A DNA stretch of 57,511 bases, taken from positions 1 to 57,511 of the forward strand of contig RECC01000039.1 of assembly GCA_007692455.1 (NCBI GenBank). Direction: 5' to 3'. Under the pieces are notes generated by a model, which saw nothing but the letters and a program-made list of their open reading frames with translations, was not told the DNA's origin and did no database searches. Shown here piece by piece: positions 50,031-57,511 of this stretch. The stretch comes from Alkalibacterium sp. (GTDB lineage Bacteria; Bacillota; Bacilli; Lactobacillales; Carnobacteriaceae_A). How positions within the stretch are numbered: the stretch's first letter is position 1; every line of letters starts with the position of its first letter. The translations under genes were made by a program, and so were the position numbers.

Positions 50031-50909
50031 ATGTATGAAGGAAACACCTATTTACCAGTAAATGATAACGCTAGTCGAAATATTAAGAGAGAAAAAGCAT
50101 ATATTACTATATTTGTCATAGTTGCTCTAATGAGTGGCTGGATCGGTCTGCTTGTCGATATGGTCATACCCGAACAGCTGGATGAACAGACACTAGGGAT
50201 GGGCATATGGCTGGTTCTTCCTTTCCTTTGTGGTGTTATTATTCGCTTAGTGCAGAGAGACTGGAAAGGTTTCGGCATCAAACCAAAACTCAAAGGGAAC
50301 CTTAAATGGTATGTCTTTGCTGTTATTTTATTCCCGGCGGTGACATTACTTTTCACGTTAATTTCGTGGACATTCGGTTTAGTGAGCTTCACACCCTTTT
50401 CAGCAGATACGCTAGTTCCTGTTATTCTATCACTATTTTTCGGTTTAATTATCAAAAATATATTTGAAGACTTTGCCTGGCAAGGGTTTTTGACCCCTAA
50501 GCTTGTTTCTTTGAAGACAAATGATTTCCTGATTTATTTAGTTGTTGGGCTAGTGTGGGCATTCTGGCATGCACCATATTATTTATACTTTCTTCCTGAC
50601 AGTATTTACAGTATGCCAGTTGATAGAATCCTTGATACTTTTATCAGAAGTCCAATCATCATCACAGTCTGGGCTGTGATATTTGTGGAAATAACTAGAC
50701 TTACGGGGTCCGTCTGGCCAGCTGTTCTCATGCATACATTCGAAGATCTGATTCCAAATTTTCTGATTTTCGATGAACCTATACTTGAATTCAGTGGTTT
50801 TGGAAATTTACTGCTGAACCCACTGTCCGGCATCCTGCCAATACTACTCTATTTAACTATAGGTCTTTGGTTGAGAAAAGTAAGAAGGACTAAAGAAAAA
50901 AGAATATGA
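50031..50909 (+). CDS. CPBP-family intramembrane metalloprotease
   Basis: About 292 residues, seven to eight membrane spans. CPBP/Abi motifs: FEDFAWQGFL (motif 1; ED where the family usually has EE), WAFWHAPYYL (motif 2 His) and LMHTFEDLI (motif 3 His). These proteins cleave membrane substrates or act in bacteriocin self-immunity. ATG 50031 follows GAGGTG; an earlier GTG at 50022 overlaps the ribosome site. The divergent Glu-Asp motif may still bind the water-activating metal. Confidence 0.82.
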   Translation: MYEGNTYLPVNDNASRNIKREKAYITIFVIVALMSGWIGLLVDMVIPEQLDEQTLGMGIWLVLPFLCGVIIRLVQRDWKGFGIKPKLKGNLKWYVFAVILFPAVTLLFTLISWTFGLVSFTPFSADTLVPVILSLFFGLIIKNIFEDFAWQGFLTPKLVSLKTNDFLIYLVVGLVWAFWHAPYYLYFLPDSIYSMPVDRILDTFIRSPIIITVWAVIFVEITRLTGSVWPAVLMHTFEDLIPNFLIFDEPILEFSGFGNLLLNPLSGILPILLYLTIGLWLRKVRRTKEKRI

Positions 50910-51001
50910 ATAAAAACTAAGTAAAATTAGATTCTATAGAATAAGAAATGAACAACTTGCATTACTGACTTTCCGATGAACGCAACAATAGGAGGCTTAC
51001 C

Positions 51002-51388
51002 ATGTCAAAGTTAATTGAAGAACGGATAGAACGATTTAAGACAGTAGCTGATCAATTAAGAGGAGCAAAGGCCTACTATAGGGAGGATTGGGATGTTTAT
51101 TATTTTGACTTAACGGGAAAAATGTTCGGGCTGATGTCTCCTGAGCCGAAAGAGGATGCCATTATCACGCTAAAAGGACTACCTGAACACAACGAAATAT
51201 TGAGAGAGCAGTATTCCGATGTGAGTCCAGGCTATCACACCAATAAAACGCACTGGAATTCGATAAAACTAGAGACCAAGCAACTATCAAATCCAGAAAT
51301 TGAAAAGCTTATTTTACAGTCTTATCAATTAGTCTATGAAAAATTACCTAAAAAAACCCGTAATCAAATTGAAAGTAGAGGAGGCTAA
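51002..51388 (+). CDS. MmcQ/YjbR-family protein
   Basis: 128 residues matching the MmcQ/YjbR double-wing fold: AYYREDWDVYYFDLTGKMFGLMSP, ITLKGLPEHNEILREQYSDVSPGYHTNKTHWNSI, and SYQLVYEKLPKKTRNQ. Often called DNA-binding, with little functional evidence. AGGAGG precedes ATG 51002. Confidence 0.88.
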   Translation: MSKLIEERIERFKTVADQLRGAKAYYREDWDVYYFDLTGKMFGLMSPEPKEDAIITLKGLPEHNEILREQYSDVSPGYHTNKTHWNSIKLETKQLSNPEIEKLILQSYQLVYEKLPKKTRNQIESRGG

Positions 51389-51497
51389 GCCTCGTTAATA
51401 CTTGAACAGTAAACAAGTATCTTTTTAAATCCCTCCAGCACATGGTTTATAATGTTTTAACTTATTTACAGCGTGATAAAAAGAAAGGAGGAGAAAT

Positions 51498-51956
51498 ATG
51501 AGTACACATTTCGAAGTTGTAGAAATACCCCAGCAGTTAGCTCTGACGGTGAAAAAAACAACCTCAATTGGTCAGATGCCCAAAATCATTGGAGGAATTT
51601 ATGGTTCGATAGCTAGCCATCTTTTAGAAAAAGGCGAACAGCCCGCTGGACCTCCTTTTATAGCGTATTTTAATATGGATATGGAAAATTTGATGATTGA
51701 GGTAGGATTTCCTATCCATAAAGAAATAGAGGGAGAAGGCGAAATTAAGTTAAGTGATATTCCAGGAGGCAGGAAAGCTATAGGAACTCATAAGGGTTCC
51801 TATGAAAAACTTGCCTCGTTCTATGATCAACTGGCAGAGTGGTTAAATGAGGAAAAGCTAGAGCCAACTGGTGTTGTTTACGAATATTACTTGAACTCTC
51901 CGGAAGAAGTACCTGAAAGTGAACTTCTGACTAAAGTTGAGTTTTTACTTAAATAG
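51498..51956 (+). CDS. GyrI-like (AraC effector-binding domain) protein
   Basis: 152 residues, a stand-alone small-molecule-binding SHV fold: EVVEIPQQLALTVKKTTSIGQMPKIIGGIYGSI, GPPFIAYFNMDMENLMIEVGFPI, and GTHKGSYEKLASFYDQLAEWL. Such proteins bind hydrophobic cations or act as hydrolases. AAAGGAGG precedes ATG. Terminator-like hairpin downstream. Confidence 0.88.
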   Translation: MSTHFEVVEIPQQLALTVKKTTSIGQMPKIIGGIYGSIASHLLEKGEQPAGPPFIAYFNMDMENLMIEVGFPIHKEIEGEGEIKLSDIPGGRKAIGTHKGSYEKLASFYDQLAEWLNEEKLEPTGVVYEYYLNSPEEVPESELLTKVEFLLK

Positions 51957-52029
51957 CATAATAATTTTACTAATTTAGATTTAGTCAAGTTTAACAACTG
52001 AACAACTGAAAACTAGCTGACGGTAAGAG

Positions 52030-52076
52030 AGTAACCCTCAACAGGCTTTTTAGAATGCAGCCAGGGTTACTTTTAC
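52030..52076 (+). terminator. Hairpin after the GyrI-like gene
   Basis: Stem AGTAACCCT/AGGGTTACT with a long loop containing CAGGC, and TTTT after it. Confidence 0.6.
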
Positions 52077-52191
52077 ATATTTAAGTCTGAGAATGTCGCC
52101 AGATCAGTTATCAGCTCAACCCGATAAAATGTTATGTCATCTATTATTTTATAGCTAAAAGTCTTACTAAAGTGCATAAGGAGGGGCGAGT

Positions 52192-53148
52192 ATGATTGAG
52201 AGATATATCTATGCCGTGACAAGAGAATTGCCAGAAAAAAATCGAAAAGAAGTGGCTTTAGATTTAAAAACACTGATTTATGAGATGATTGATGAAAAAG
52301 ACAATGCACTGACTGAAGAAGAAAAAATCGAACAGGTATTAAAGAAACTAGGAAACCCAAAGAAAATGGCCGTTCACTACAGAGGGAAAGAGCGCTATTT
52401 AGTAGGCCCTGTTTATTTTGAACAGTACCTGTTTTTTATAAGAATTGTCATTTTCTCAATAGTGATTGGGGTCTCAGTAGCGGCAGGGCTGACAGGTGTG
52501 TTTTCTGATGAACCTATTGCAGAGACGCTTCTGGGCTATTTCTTTACACTCTTTTCTGCTTCGCTGCAGGGGGCAGCCTGGGTTACGGCAATTTTCGCTC
52601 TGCTTGAGTATTTTGATGTAAAGGTCGGGCCAGGTATGAACGAAGAAGAATGGAATCCATCCCAGCTGCCTGAGCTTCCTGAAACGAAAGCCTTAATTTC
52701 CAGAGGAGAGTCCGTTTTTTCAATAGTCATGTCTACAGTATTTCTTCTGTTGTTCCTGCTGTTATCAGATAGGATTGGTATCTATTATGATTTAGGCAGG
52801 GAATTTAACTTCATACCACTTTTTAATGTAGAGGCAATTGACAGCTTTTTGATTTTCGTTATCCTAGTGTTCATGATTAATATTTTAGTGGAGCTGATAA
52901 AAATTATTAAAGGAAAATGGACCCCACAAACAGCACTAATAACTACTGTGTTGAATGTAATCTCTGCAGCCTTATTTATCGCTATTATTAACAACAAGAG
53001 TATTTGGAATAATGACATTATTATTGAATTTGAACAATACATGCCCGTGACATTTGACAGAGTGATTGTGCTCGTCACAGTATTTGTCATTATTGTGACG
53101 ATTGCAGAGTCAGGCTCTGCAATCTATAGAGCCTATAGATACGGGTAG
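52192..53148 (+). CDS. HAAS-domain membrane protein
   Basis: 318 residues. The N-terminal 65 residues (RYIYAVTRELPEKNRKEVALDLK...VLKKLGNPKKMAVHYRG) form the HAAS helical domain that in other bacteria accompanies PadR-like regulators. About six membrane spans follow. No PadR gene is next to it here (the only one is at 20699). Function unknown; the HAAS part likely faces the cytosol. AGGAGGGG precedes ATG 52192. Confidence 0.85.
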   Translation: MIERYIYAVTRELPEKNRKEVALDLKTLIYEMIDEKDNALTEEEKIEQVLKKLGNPKKMAVHYRGKERYLVGPVYFEQYLFFIRIVIFSIVIGVSVAAGLTGVFSDEPIAETLLGYFFTLFSASLQGAAWVTAIFALLEYFDVKVGPGMNEEEWNPSQLPELPETKALISRGESVFSIVMSTVFLLLFLLLSDRIGIYYDLGREFNFIPLFNVEAIDSFLIFVILVFMINILVELIKIIKGKWTPQTALITTVLNVISAALFIAIINNKSIWNNDIIIEFEQYMPVTFDRVIVLVTVFVIIVTIAESGSAIYRAYRYG

Positions 53149-53226
53149 AGGTTACATTCTGATAGCATCTCTTTAGTTGAACTCATCTTATTCCTTGTGA
53201 AGCCGGTCAATTATGTAAAACAGCAT

Positions 53227-53254
53227 TTGACAAAACCGGTGTAATAGTTAAAAT
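53227..53254 (+). promoter_or_regulatory. Possible promoter of the dus gene
   Basis: TTGACA (53227-53232), 16-base spacer, TAAAAT (53249-53254), about 180 bases upstream of the ATG. Confidence 0.45.
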
Positions 53255-53434
53255 AGATAGAGTTAGTTTAATTTATTCTGTTCTATTAATATAGACATTT
53301 AATATAGACATGAGTCTGAAAAGAATGAATCATGGATAGTTCAATGCTCATTCGAATAAGCACATATTTACCAGTAACTTCAAACATATTTTATCAACTC
53401 AACCAGGACTTATCATGAAAGGATTTACTCGAAA

Positions 53435-54439
53435 ATGAAAGAGAATTTTTGGAATAATTTACCGAAGCCCTTCTTTATTCTGGCACCAATGGAAGATGTC
53501 ACAGACCTCGTCTTCAGACACGTCATTGCGGAAGCCGGCAGACCGGACGTTTTCTTCACTGAATTTGCGAATTCAGTCAGCTACTGCCACCCGGAAGGCC
53601 GAAACAGTCTGCGTGGCCGACTCGCATTTACTGAAGATGAGCAGCCTCTCGTCGCACATATTTGGGGAGATGAACCTGAACATTTCCGTGAAATGAGTAT
53701 CGGAATGGCTAAGGCAGGTTTCAGTGGGGTCGACATTAATATGGGATGCCCTGTACCTAATGTTGCTGGAAAAGGAAGAGGCAGTGGTCTAATCCGACGT
53801 CCGGAAGTGGCCGCTGACCTAATTGAAGCAGCTAAAGCAGGTGGACTGCCCGTCAGTGTAAAAACCCGCCTGGGTTATACTAAACTGGATGAGTGGCGTG
53901 ACTGGATCAGCCATTTACTGAAACAGGATATTGCGAACCTGTCTATTCATTTGCGGACGAAAAAAGAAATGAGCAAGTACGATGCGCACTGGGAACTGAT
54001 TCCTGAAATTAAAGCACTCCGTGATGAAATTGCTCCGGATACGTTGTTGACTATCAATGGAGACATTCCTGACCGTGAAACTGGTTTGAAGCTTGTAGAG
54101 GAAACCGGTGTGGACGGGGTCATGATTGGTCGCGGTGTCTTTACAAATCCCTTCGCGTTCGAAAAAGAACCAAGAGAACACAGCCATCAGGAAATGCTTG
54201 ATCTGCTGCGACTGCATCTGGATTTGTTTGACCAGTACGGTGAAGCAAATGATAGAGCATTTAAACCTTTACGCAGATTCTTTAAGATTTATGTAAGAGG
54301 AATGCGTGGAGCAAGTGAATTGAGACAGAAACTTATGACGACGGTAACCACTGGTGAAGTAAGGATACTGATCGATGAATTTGAGAAAAAGCTATATGAA
54401 CCAGTTGAAGAAATCAGCAGTATCGAGGTTAACAGCTAA
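53435..54439 (+). CDS. dus: tRNA-dihydrouridine synthase
   Basis: FMN enzyme reducing uridines in tRNA D-loops, 334 residues. [13 protein letters not shown] opens the TIM barrel; the catalytic Cys lies in [17 protein letters not shown], followed by [27 protein letters not shown] and the phosphate loop [13 protein letters not shown]. The C-terminal helical domain binds tRNA. The ribosome site GAAAGGA is moderate. Followed by a strong terminator. Confidence 0.93.
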   Translation: MKENFWNNLPKPFFILAPMEDVTDLVFRHVIAEAGRPDVFFTEFANSVSYCHPEGRNSLRGRLAFTEDEQPLVAHIWGDEPEHFREMSIGMAKAGFSGVDINMGCPVPNVAGKGRGSGLIRRPEVAADLIEAAKAGGLPVSVKTRLGYTKLDEWRDWISHLLKQDIANLSIHLRTKKEMSKYDAHWELIPEIKALRDEIAPDTLLTINGDIPDRETGLKLVEETGVDGVMIGRGVFTNPFAFEKEPREHSHQEMLDLLRLHLDLFDQYGEANDRAFKPLRRFFKIYVRGMRGASELRQKLMTTVTTGEVRILIDEFEKKLYEPVEEISSIEVNS

Positions 54440-54521
54440 TATAAAGTGTTCGGACCACTTGACTTTAGATGCTCGTGTCTAAGTTTAGAGACTTTCTAAA
54501 AGCTTACTTTTACAATAAAAC

Positions 54522-54570
54522 AAGCCTACAAAGTTAGACTATTTACTCTAACTTTGTAGGCTTATTTTAT
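54522..54570 (+). terminator. Terminator after dus
   Basis: Perfect 17-bp stem AAGCCTACAAAGTTAGA with its complement (54547-54563) and TTATTTTAT after it. Confidence 0.9.
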
Positions 54571-54810
54571 CGTTTATGTTATCTATTTCAATCAAAAGGA
54601 GTATACTGTAAGTGAGATAAGCAGCTGTTAAATAAGGTATTATGGACTAGTGTATAGCAAAAAAGGTACTCAACTATTTGGTCTGCAGCTAACTGTTGGT
54701 TTTACATCACTGGAGAATATCGGGTTAGTAAGTGATTAAAGTTTACTTAGTCAGTTGGCTTCACATCAGTAAGTAATATAGATAGCCTTAAGTTGAGGAG
54801 GTATCATACC
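54571..54810. other. Spacer before the small membrane protein
   Basis: AT-rich, with no structure I can support. GAGGAGG ribosome site at 54796-54802. Confidence 0.5.
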
Positions 54811-54993
54811 ATGAAAAAGGAAACAGCTGTTTTAATTGGTATTTTGCTTTTTATTGTTCTAGTAACGACCAAATTGTGGATAAAGGCAACACTTGAACTT
54901 CAGTTACTTGGATTAGTTGCTCTAATCGTGGTTTCTTTTTATTTGAAAAAGGTAATAATGAAAAAGTTGAGACAGAGAGTAAAACATGTCTAG
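54811..54993 (+). CDS. Small membrane protein
   Basis: 60 residues, starting MKKETAVLIGILLFIVL after GAGGAGG. Two membrane spans (about 6-22 and 29-47) and a basic C-terminal tail (KKVIMKKLRQRVKHV). Family not recognised. Positive tail inside, so a hairpin topology is likely. Confidence 0.65.
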   Translation: MKKETAVLIGILLFIVLVTTKLWIKATLELQLLGLVALIVVSFYLKKVIMKKLRQRVKHV

Positions 54994-55071
54994 AAGAGTT
55001 GATTGTATGAAAAACCGCCAATTGTGATGTGATATAAAAAATGACAGAAGAAGGATAATTTAGTCGCAAAA

Positions 55072-55110
55072 AAAGAAAAAGATTTTGCCTTTGGTAAAGT
55101 CTTTTTCTTT
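55072..55110 (+). terminator. Terminator after the small membrane protein
   Basis: 18-bp A/T-rich stem (AAAGAAAAAGATTTTGCC paired with GGTAAAGTCTTTTTCTTT) with a 3-base loop. Confidence 0.7.
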
Positions 55111-55215
55111 CTTTGCATACTCGAGTGAAAAATCGCAAGCCGTTAAGATTAATCGAGAATAGATTTATTGTATAATAGAAAAAGATGAATAAAAATAATT
55201 GTAGGAGGAAACTTA

Positions 55216-56067
55216 ATGTACAGTTTAGAAGATACATTTACGTTGATTAATGGTGTCAAGATTCCAATATTTGGATACGGCACATGGCAGGTGACCGATC
55301 CGCAGGAAGCAGTTGATGGGGTGAAGCAGGCAGTCAAAGCCGGTTACCGTCATATTGATACTGCCCAGATGTACCGTAACGAGGAACATGTGGGTGAAGG
55401 CATCAAACAATGTGGTGTGGCGAGGGAAGAGCTGTTTGTCACCAGCAAACTTAATAATAACTGTCATGGGTATGACGAAGCCCGTCGTACCATCTTAGAG
55501 TCCTTGGAAAAATTGGATCTAGATTACCTTGATTTATTTCTAATTCACTGGCCAGTTGTTAAAAATACTGGGAGCGACTGGAAACAGGATAATATTGATA
55601 CATGGAGAGCTCTAGAAGATTTATATGACGAAGGCAAGCTTAAGGCGATTGGTTTATCAAACTTTGCTGTACCGCATCTAACAAATATCTTTGAAAATTC
55701 TAGAATCAAACCGATGGTCAACCAAATTCGTCTGCATCCGGGAGTTTTGCAAGAGGATACCGTTGAGTTAAGCCGTCAGCATGAAATAATCATTGAAGGC
55801 TGGTCACCGCTTTCGCCAATGAAATACTTGAAAGACGACGAGAAAGTAAATGCCATGAGTGAGAAATACGGGAAATCAATGGCCCAAATCTTACTCAGAT
55901 GGAGTATTCAGCATGATTTTGTTACACTAACCAAATCAGTTCACGAAGAACGTATTCAGTCAAATGCGGATATCTTTGATTTTGAAATTTCAGAAGATGA
56001 TATGACTTATCTGGATAGTCTGACATTTGACGACTTAGATAAACCGGATGATTTTACTGAAAGATAA
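55216..56067 (+). CDS. Aldo/keto reductase
   Basis: 283-residue NADPH-dependent carbonyl reductase. Family motifs: GYGTWQV, GYRHIDTAQMYRNEEHVG (Asp and Tyr of the tetrad), the Lys in TSKLNNN, His in LIHWPV, IGLSNF, NQIRLHP and SVHEERIQSNADIF. Close to the 2,5-diketogluconate/methylglyoxal reductase group of Firmicutes; substrate not fixed by sequence. GTAGGAGGA precedes ATG 55216. Confidence 0.93.
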   Translation: MYSLEDTFTLINGVKIPIFGYGTWQVTDPQEAVDGVKQAVKAGYRHIDTAQMYRNEEHVGEGIKQCGVAREELFVTSKLNNNCHGYDEARRTILESLEKLDLDYLDLFLIHWPVVKNTGSDWKQDNIDTWRALEDLYDEGKLKAIGLSNFAVPHLTNIFENSRIKPMVNQIRLHPGVLQEDTVELSRQHEIIIEGWSPLSPMKYLKDDEKVNAMSEKYGKSMAQILLRWSIQHDFVTLTKSVHEERIQSNADIFDFEISEDDMTYLDSLTFDDLDKPDDFTER

Positions 56068-56137
56068 AGAAATGAAGTAAAATAAGTCCGAAATAAGGCA
56101 ATGTCAAAATAAATTAGGTAAAAGCAGAAACGTGTGC

Positions 56138-56251
56138 TATACTATGTATAACATATTGTAAGAGACATTTTACGAACTGTGTAATGCATTCCGAATTGGT
56201 CCTTAAGCAATAATGTAAATACGTGCAAAAGGCACAAGGAGGAATTTTATT
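56138..56251 (+). promoter_or_regulatory. Promoter -10 and cold-shock leader, copy 1
   Basis: TATACT at 56138-56143 lies about 100 bases before the start, giving a long untranslated leader typical of cold-shock mRNAs. It carries AAGGAGGA near its end. The -35 is poor. Confidence 0.6.
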
Positions 56252-56452
56252 ATGGAAACAGGTACAGTAAAATGGTTTAACGCAGAAAAAGGTTTTGGAT
56301 TTATCGAACGTGACGGAGCGGACGACGTATTCGTACACTTCTCAGCAATCCAAGAAGAAGGATTCAAATCTTTAGACGAAGGCCAAGCAGTTAACTTTGA
56401 CACTGAAGAAGGCGCACGCGGACTTCAAGCAGCAAACGTAACTAAGGCTTAA
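56252..56452 (+). CDS. cspA: Cold shock protein, copy 1
   Basis: 66-residue OB-fold RNA chaperone. RNP1 (KGFGFIE) and RNP2 (DVFVHFSAI) are intact. AAGGAGGA precedes ATG. The protein and coding DNA are the same as copy 2. Terminator at 56474-56514. Confidence 0.97.
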   Translation: METGTVKWFNAEKGFGFIERDGADDVFVHFSAIQEEGFKSLDEGQAVNFDTEEGARGLQAANVTKA

Positions 56453-56473
56453 TTAACTTAAACCTAAATGATA

Positions 56474-56514
56474 AAGCAGAAATGAGAGCAATCCTCTCGT
56501 TTTTGCTTTTTTTT
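56474..56514 (+). terminator. Terminator of cold-shock gene 1
   Basis: 15-bp stem AAGCAGAAATGAGAG/CTCTCGTTTTTGCTT with G-U pairs, loop CAATC and a long T run. Confidence 0.88.
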
Positions 56515-56825
56515 ATTCAAAAAAACCAATCAGTTTCTGTCAAAATCCAATTGTACACTGAATATGGATTAAAATGATTAAAATCCTTATTCAGTATTTA
56601 CTTCACGGCATGAACAGCGATTATAAGACTTAAATTAGTGTTTAAAACATATTACTGGAGATGAACACTAATTATACCGATATTATCAGTGTTTGTTCTC
56701 TCTACTTTGTATTTACTATCATCAACAAATGGACAATGAAGCGATCTGTTGATCATGATTAGTTGTTAACGCTGATGTTAAAGGAAACTAGCTATTCAGC
56801 TGTTTTAAATAAGTCTGAATTAAGT
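56515..56825. other. Spacer between the cold-shock copies
   Basis: 310 bases, AT-rich, with no coding frame or structure found apart from the edge of the second duplicated block. Confidence 0.6.
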
Positions 56826-56864
56826 CAATGTCAAAATAAATTAGGTAAAAGCCGAGACGTGTGC

Positions 56865-56978
56865 TATACTATGTATAACATATTGTAAGAGACATTTTAC
56901 GAACTGTGTAATGCATTCCGAATTGGTCCTTAAGCAATAATGTAAATACGTGCAAAAGGCACAAGGAGGAATTTTATT
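56865..56978 (+). promoter_or_regulatory. Promoter -10 and cold-shock leader, copy 2
   Basis: Identical to copy 1 over the leader, with TATACT at 56865-56870. Confidence 0.6.
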
Positions 56979-57179
56979 ATGGAAACAGGTACAGTAAAAT
57001 GGTTTAACGCAGAAAAAGGTTTTGGATTTATCGAACGTGACGGAGCGGACGACGTATTCGTACACTTCTCAGCAATCCAAGAAGAAGGATTCAAATCTTT
57101 AGACGAAGGCCAAGCAGTTAACTTTGACACTGAAGAAGGCGCACGCGGACTTCAAGCAGCAAACGTAACTAAGGCTTAA
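56979..57179 (+). CDS. cspA: Cold shock protein, copy 2
   Basis: 66 residues, the same protein as copy 1, with the same ribosome site and leader. The identity extends to silent positions, so the duplication is recent or kept identical by recombination. Confidence 0.97.
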   Translation: METGTVKWFNAEKGFGFIERDGADDVFVHFSAIQEEGFKSLDEGQAVNFDTEEGARGLQAANVTKA

Positions 57180-57200
57180 TTAACTTAAACCTAAATGATG

Positions 57201-57242
57201 AAGACAGAAACGGGAGCAACCCTCTCGCTTCTGTCTTTTTTT
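57201..57242 (+). terminator. Terminator of cold-shock gene 2
   Basis: 16-base stem AAGACAGAAACGGGAG with CTCTCGCTTCTGTCTT (one mismatch and one G-U), followed by TTTTT. Confidence 0.85.
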
Positions 57243-57377
57243 GCGTTAAAACATAAAGAGTCAGTGGCTTACAATCAACTTTATTCAGATCTTCATGATA
57301 AAATGAGTAAAACAATAAAGTGCAGTCACGTTTGAGAATAGTCTAATGAGTGGATCGTCACGAAAGGAAGATTATTT

Positions 57378-57511
57378 ATGAAGAGAATCGTCCCGAATTT
57401 CTGGTTTGATAAAGAAGCTGAAGAAGCTGCAACTTTTTATACAAGTCTATTTGAGAACTCGAGAGTAACGAGCACCCAGGTGCTGGAAGACACTCCGTCC
57501 GGAACGACAAC
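57378..57511 (+). CDS. VOC-family (PhnB/3-dmu-9_3-mt-like) protein, truncated by window end
   Basis: Only 44 residues are inside the window: KRIVPNFWFDKEAEEAATFYTSLF, the opening typical of PhnB-like glyoxalase-fold proteins. GAAAGGAAG precedes ATG 57378. The remainder is beyond base 57511. Confidence 0.8.
   Translation, partial: MKRIVPNFWFDKEAEEAATFYTSLFENSRVTSTQVLEDTPSGTT

Larger units (their letters stand above)
56099..56472 (+). repeat. Tandem duplication block, copy 1 (cold-shock locus)
   Basis: Promoter region, leader and coding sequence match the block at 56826-57199 (offset 727), identical from about 56131 onward. The 5' flank has two differing bases (AAGCAGAAACG against AAGCCGAGACG). 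Confidence 0.85.
56826..57199 (+). repeat. Tandem duplication block, copy 2 (cold-shock locus)
   Basis: Matches 56099-56472; see that entry. The terminators after the two copies differ in sequence. Confidence 0.85.

Noticed and set aside
56114-57130. Repeated minus-strand frames in the cold-shock region
   Set aside because: They are antisense copies of the duplicated cold-shock genes and leaders.

Overview
The window looks like chromosome of a low-GC Gram-positive bacterium of the order Lactobacillales. The first 10.7 kb carry pcrA-ligA-camS-gatC-gatA-gatB-dagK-rlmD, an order typical of lactic acid bacteria and staphylococci. A class 1B PyrD/PyrK pair under PyrR attenuation, an LTA-synthase-family enzyme, a Cry-DASH-like photolyase, an HD-GYP protein and lipoproteins with very acidic stalks would suit a marine or alkaliphilic Carnobacteriaceae-type organism (for example Alkalibacterium or Marinilactibacillus). 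That placement is inference; no rRNA or tRNA gene is present to test it.

Layout. 1-10.7 kb: conserved housekeeping operon for DNA repair and replication, the Glu-tRNA(Gln) amidotransferase, lipid kinase and rRNA methylation, closed by strong terminators. 10.7-17.3 kb: single accessory genes, namely a decayed serine hydrolase, two alpha/beta hydrolases, a PQQ-type sugar dehydrogenase lipoprotein, small membrane proteins and a small HTH regulator. 17.4-21.8 kb: a membrane-protein cluster with a PAP2 phosphatase, two rhomboid proteases and a PadR regulator with a clear promoter/operator. 21.9-27.0 kb: a composite transposon made of two IS1380-type copies in the same orientation, flanked by a 6-bp direct repeat. 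Its 1.7-kb cargo encodes a secreted protein with a glycine-rich hydrophobic segment (apparently lacking a normal start codon) and a small membrane-anchored partner. 27.0-30 kb: a His/Cys-rich protein, then pyrK-pyrD behind two tandem PyrR attenuators. 30-35 kb: an esterase, an exonuclease III family nuclease, an HD-GYP protein, and a two-gene operon joining a FeeM/LuxI-like N-acyltransferase to an E1/ThiF-like adenylating enzyme. 35-45 kb: a mutarotase-like protein, a 1151-residue carbohydrate-phosphorylase-like protein, photolyase, a zinc-ribbon protein, an oxidoreductase and an SH3 lipoprotein. 45-57.5 kb: an LTA-synthase-like enzyme, a zinc-ribbon protein with a structured leader, an ECF sigma/anti-sigma pair with its own ECF-type promoter, a CPBP protease, small cytosolic proteins, a HAAS-domain membrane protein, a Dus enzyme, an aldo/keto reductase, two identical tandem cold-shock genes and the start of a VOC/PhnB-like gene.

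The best candidates for undescribed biology are the transposon cargo (possible secreted toxin or bacteriocin with an immunity-like partner), the N-acyltransferase plus E1-like operon (possible acylated amino-acid or peptide-like product), and the double PyrR leader. Product names for the less familiar families are from memory of family patterns; no search could be run.
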